Shown here in pieces: positions 14,952 through 16,381 of a DNA stretch of 16,381 bases. The stretch comes from Lachnospiraceae bacterium (GTDB lineage Bacteria > Bacillota > Clostridia > Lachnospirales > Lachnospiraceae): positions 1-16,381 of the forward strand of contig JAILOA010000077.1 in NCBI GenBank assembly GCA_024691065.1, written 5' to 3'. The notes under the pieces are model-generated. The model saw only the letters and a list, made by a program, of their open reading frames with translations, had not been told where the DNA came from and did not search any database. A program made the position numbers and the translations under genes. Position 1 is the first letter of the stretch. Every line of letters begins with the position of its first letter.

Positions 14952-15941
14952 TTATTTATCATATTTTGCAAAGAATTCAGCAAGTTTATTCTTGTATAAC
15001 TCCGGCTCTACGTATGCGCTGCAAAGATGTCTCGCATTCTCGACTATTACTATCTCCTTAGGCGCTTTGCAAAGTGCATAATTTTGAAGGGAATTCTTAT
15101 AAGAAACATAGGTATCATCTTTTCCATGGAAGAAAAGAATCGGAAGAGTGTTGGTCTTTAGAGCATTTGTAACATCAGCTTCCTTCATCTGAAATTTAGC
15201 AAACATCTTACAATAAATATTTACCCTGAATAACAGAATGTTAATTCTTTTTAAGTGGAACCAATCATTTGCCATAGTTTTAAGCTGATTTCTCATATCA
15301 TGAAATGCACAATCCGAAATGATACCCTTAACTTCCTTTGGAAGCACATATTCAGTTGCCATCAATGTAGCGGATCCGCCCATAGAAATACCGTAAATAT
15401 AAACAGGCAAACTATTTATATTCTTTTCTGAAACATACCATGCCCACCGGACGATGTCATACTTTTCCTTGGCACCGAAGGTAATGTATTTTCCGTTACT
15501 CTTTCCCATGCATCGTTGATCAATGAACAGGAGATTACAATTATTCTCATGTAAAAATCTTGAAATGTATGCAAAGTCGCCGAAAGAGGTTCCCCTGTAA
15601 CCGTGACATAAAATGATGGTTCTCTTTGGGTCCTCAGCCGGAAGATAGTTTGCGTGTAAGAGGAGACCATCCTTGCTCTTTATATAACAGCTTCTCATTT
15701 TCTGGCTGTTGCACCAGGCTTTTCCGGTTTCGTATTCATTTTCATAGCCATTTTTAGGATGGTTAGCCTGAATGTGTTTTAGCTTGAACCATTTTTTCTT
15801 GTAAGGTTTGTTAGACCCCTTTTCGCCACCTGCTCTTACTAAAAATTCGAAGAATGAAAGGCAGTAGAGCATATATATTCCAATGGCGCCTAACACGGTG
15901 ATTATTCTGTTTGTAGTCTTTTTATTCATAAATAGTATCAT
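14952..15941 (-). CDS. Alpha/beta hydrolase with N-terminal membrane anchor
   Basis: This is a serine hydrolase of 329 residues (from ATG 15941) resembling B. subtilis YqkD-type proteins. One membrane helix (about 11-34) anchors it. The hydrolase fold covers about 80-325: oxyanion-side HGYRG (113-117), nucleophile elbow GISMGG with Ser186, acid Asp276 in HGKDDTYV, and His305 in ENARHLCS. The catalytic triad is therefore complete. The substrate is unknown; ester or amide substrates at the membrane are plausible. The start is uncertain: neither ATG 15941 nor the in-frame ATG 15929 (MNKKTTNR) has a clear ribosome binding site. A promoter lies at 16069-16097 and the leader carries 16-bp tandem repeats. 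Confidence 0.85.
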   Translation of the reverse strand: MILFMNKKTTNRIITVLGAIGIYMLYCLSFFEFLVRAGGEKGSNKPYKKKWFKLKHIQANHPKNGYENEYETGKAWCNSQKMRSCYIKSKDGLLLHANYLPAEDPKRTIILCHGYRGTSFGDFAYISRFLHENNCNLLFIDQRCMGKSNGKYITFGAKEKYDIVRWAWYVSEKNINSLPVYIYGISMGGSATLMATEYVLPKEVKGIISDCAFHDMRNQLKTMANDWFHLKRINILLFRVNIYCKMFAKFQMKEADVTNALKTNTLPILFFHGKDDTYVSYKNSLQNYALCKAPKEIVIVENARHLCSAYVEPELYKNKLAEFFAKYDK

Positions 15942-15953
15942 TTATTTTTTTTG

Positions 15954-16041
15954 TGATTCTATCCGGTGCTGATTTTATCCGGTGGTGATTCTAACCAGTG
16001 ATAATTCTAACCAGTGATAATTCTAACCAGTGATAATTCTA
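15954..16041. repeat. 16-bp tandem repeats upstream of the hydrolase gene
   Basis: Five head-to-tail units of 16 bases start at 15954, 15970, 15986, 16002 and 16018, with a partial sixth at 16034. The three right-hand full units read (T)(G/A)ATTCTAACCAGTGA. The two left ones have diverged to TATCCGGTG at their core. The period is not a multiple of three and no open frame runs through, so they are non-coding. They lie in the predicted 5' leader of the - strand gene. Confidence 0.9.
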
Positions 16042-16068
16042 TATTCATATATTTAAAATTCCGAAACA

Positions 16069-16097
16069 ATTATATCGATATTGTCAATAATACGCAA
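16069..16097 (-). promoter_or_regulatory. Possible promoter of the hydrolase gene
   Basis: On the - strand, TTGCGT (16097-16092), 17 bases, TATAAT (16074-16069). The predicted start near 16062 places the whole 16-bp repeat array in the leader. Confidence 0.5.
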
Positions 16098-16115
16098 CTT
16101 TTTTTACAAATAAAA

Positions 16116-16136
16116 AACACATTTCAAAAATGTGTT
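16116..16136 (-). other. Inverted repeat, terminator-like on the - strand
   Basis: AACACATTT (16116-16124), CAA, AAATGTGTT (16128-16136) is a perfect 9-bp stem. On the - strand it is followed by TTTTATTT. It could block transcription entering the hydrolase promoter from the right, or act as an operator. A third copy of AAATGTGTT occurs at 16160-16168, 32 bases further right in direct orientation. Confidence 0.5.
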
Positions 16137-16187
16137 CGATAAGTCTCGGACAATTTTTAAAATGTGTTTGTTAACTCAAAAGTGCCC

Positions 16188-16216
16188 TAGACAAGGGGGT
16201 TTTGATGTGATATAAA
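16188..16216 (+). promoter_or_regulatory. Promoter of the gene at the right edge
   Basis: TAGACA (16188-16193), 17 bases, TATAAA (16211-16216), each differing from consensus at one position. Transcription would start near 16223. The perfect palindrome TTTTCGAAAA (16225-16234) lies at or just after that point and is a candidate operator. The leader to the ATG is about 110 bases. Confidence 0.65.
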
Positions 16217-16335
16217 ATAACACGTTTTCGAAAATGAATTAAATGCAGTGAAAGCAATCAGGATTTAGAAGTAGCAAACAAGCTTTAATAAGTACCGCCC
16301 CAAATTGTTCATTTTAAATTTCAAAGGAGTCCGAT

Positions 16336-16381
16336 ATGAGAGAATATTACCCACTGACAGCAGCTCAAAAAATGCATCACA
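16336..16381 (+). CDS. Start of a probable condensation-domain protein, cut by the window edge
   Basis: ATG 16336 is preceded by AAAGGAG (16323-16329), an excellent ribosome binding site, and by a good promoter. Only 15 full codons are visible: MREYYPLTAAQKMHH. The pattern YPLT-AAQ-KMH resembles the first conserved stretch of NRPS-type condensation domains (YPLSxxQ), and I associate this exact style with stand-alone condensation/acyltransferase proteins of gut Firmicutes. If right, the product would join an acyl or peptidyl group to an amine or alcohol, as in lipopeptide or polyketide assembly. With so few residues this is a suggestion; a coding start is secure, the function is not. Confidence 0.55.
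   Translation, partial: MREYYPLTAAQKMHH

Noticed and set aside
14878..15081. 67-residue + strand open frame after tetR
   Set aside because: It overlaps the tetR stop, runs through the terminator hairpin and then antisense to the hydrolase C-terminus.
15954..16041. CRISPR array
   Set aside because: The 16-bp units are contiguous with no unique spacers and no cas genes nearby.

Overview
The window comes from a low-GC Firmicute, most likely a Lachnospiraceae-type gut or rumen anaerobe (Butyrivibrio/Roseburia/Eubacterium-like). The evidence is the AT-rich intergenic DNA, strong AGGAGG-type ribosome binding sites, a close match to the clostridial cellobiose phosphorylase sequence, and the style of the housekeeping proteins. 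The species assignment is inference.

Left half (1-9680, all on the + strand): the 3' part of the ribosome-assembly GTPase gene engB, D-alanine--D-alanine ligase (ddl), a cytosolic cyclophilin, a Sir2-type NAD-dependent deacylase, and a tight four-gene cluster resembling the GldA/GldF/GldG ABC system: ATPase, permease, GldG-like auxiliary protein and DUF4340 protein. Cysteinyl-tRNA synthetase (cysS) follows. Between the DUF4340 gene and cysS lie four copies of a short hairpin-forming repeat separated by A-tracts. The repeats read in frame into cysS as a cysteine-rich peptide. A near-perfect bidirectional terminator at 9724-9751 separates cysS from the convergent gene.

Middle (9681-14282, - strand): cellobiose phosphorylase (GH94), with its own sigma-A-type promoter and a LacI/CcpA-type operator inside the promoter spacer, and a MATE-family efflux transporter that is divergent from a TetR-family regulator. 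The tetR-MATE intergenic region holds one good promoter for each direction and three roughly 20-bp direct repeats just downstream of the MATE promoter. A local TetR-controlled efflux module is the likely reading.

Right end (14283-16381): tetR, a bidirectional terminator, a membrane-anchored alpha/beta hydrolase on the - strand preceded by five 16-bp tandem repeats, and a divergent + strand gene that begins 46 bases before the edge. The first 15 residues of that gene look like the start of an NRPS-type condensation-domain protein.

Most of the window is ordinary core genome. The parts that deserve a second look are the cysS leader repeats, the GldAFG/DUF4340 cluster in a presumed non-gliding Firmicute, the repeats around the MATE and hydrolase promoters, a GC-rich element in the cellobiose phosphorylase 3' region, and the condensation-like gene cut by the right edge.
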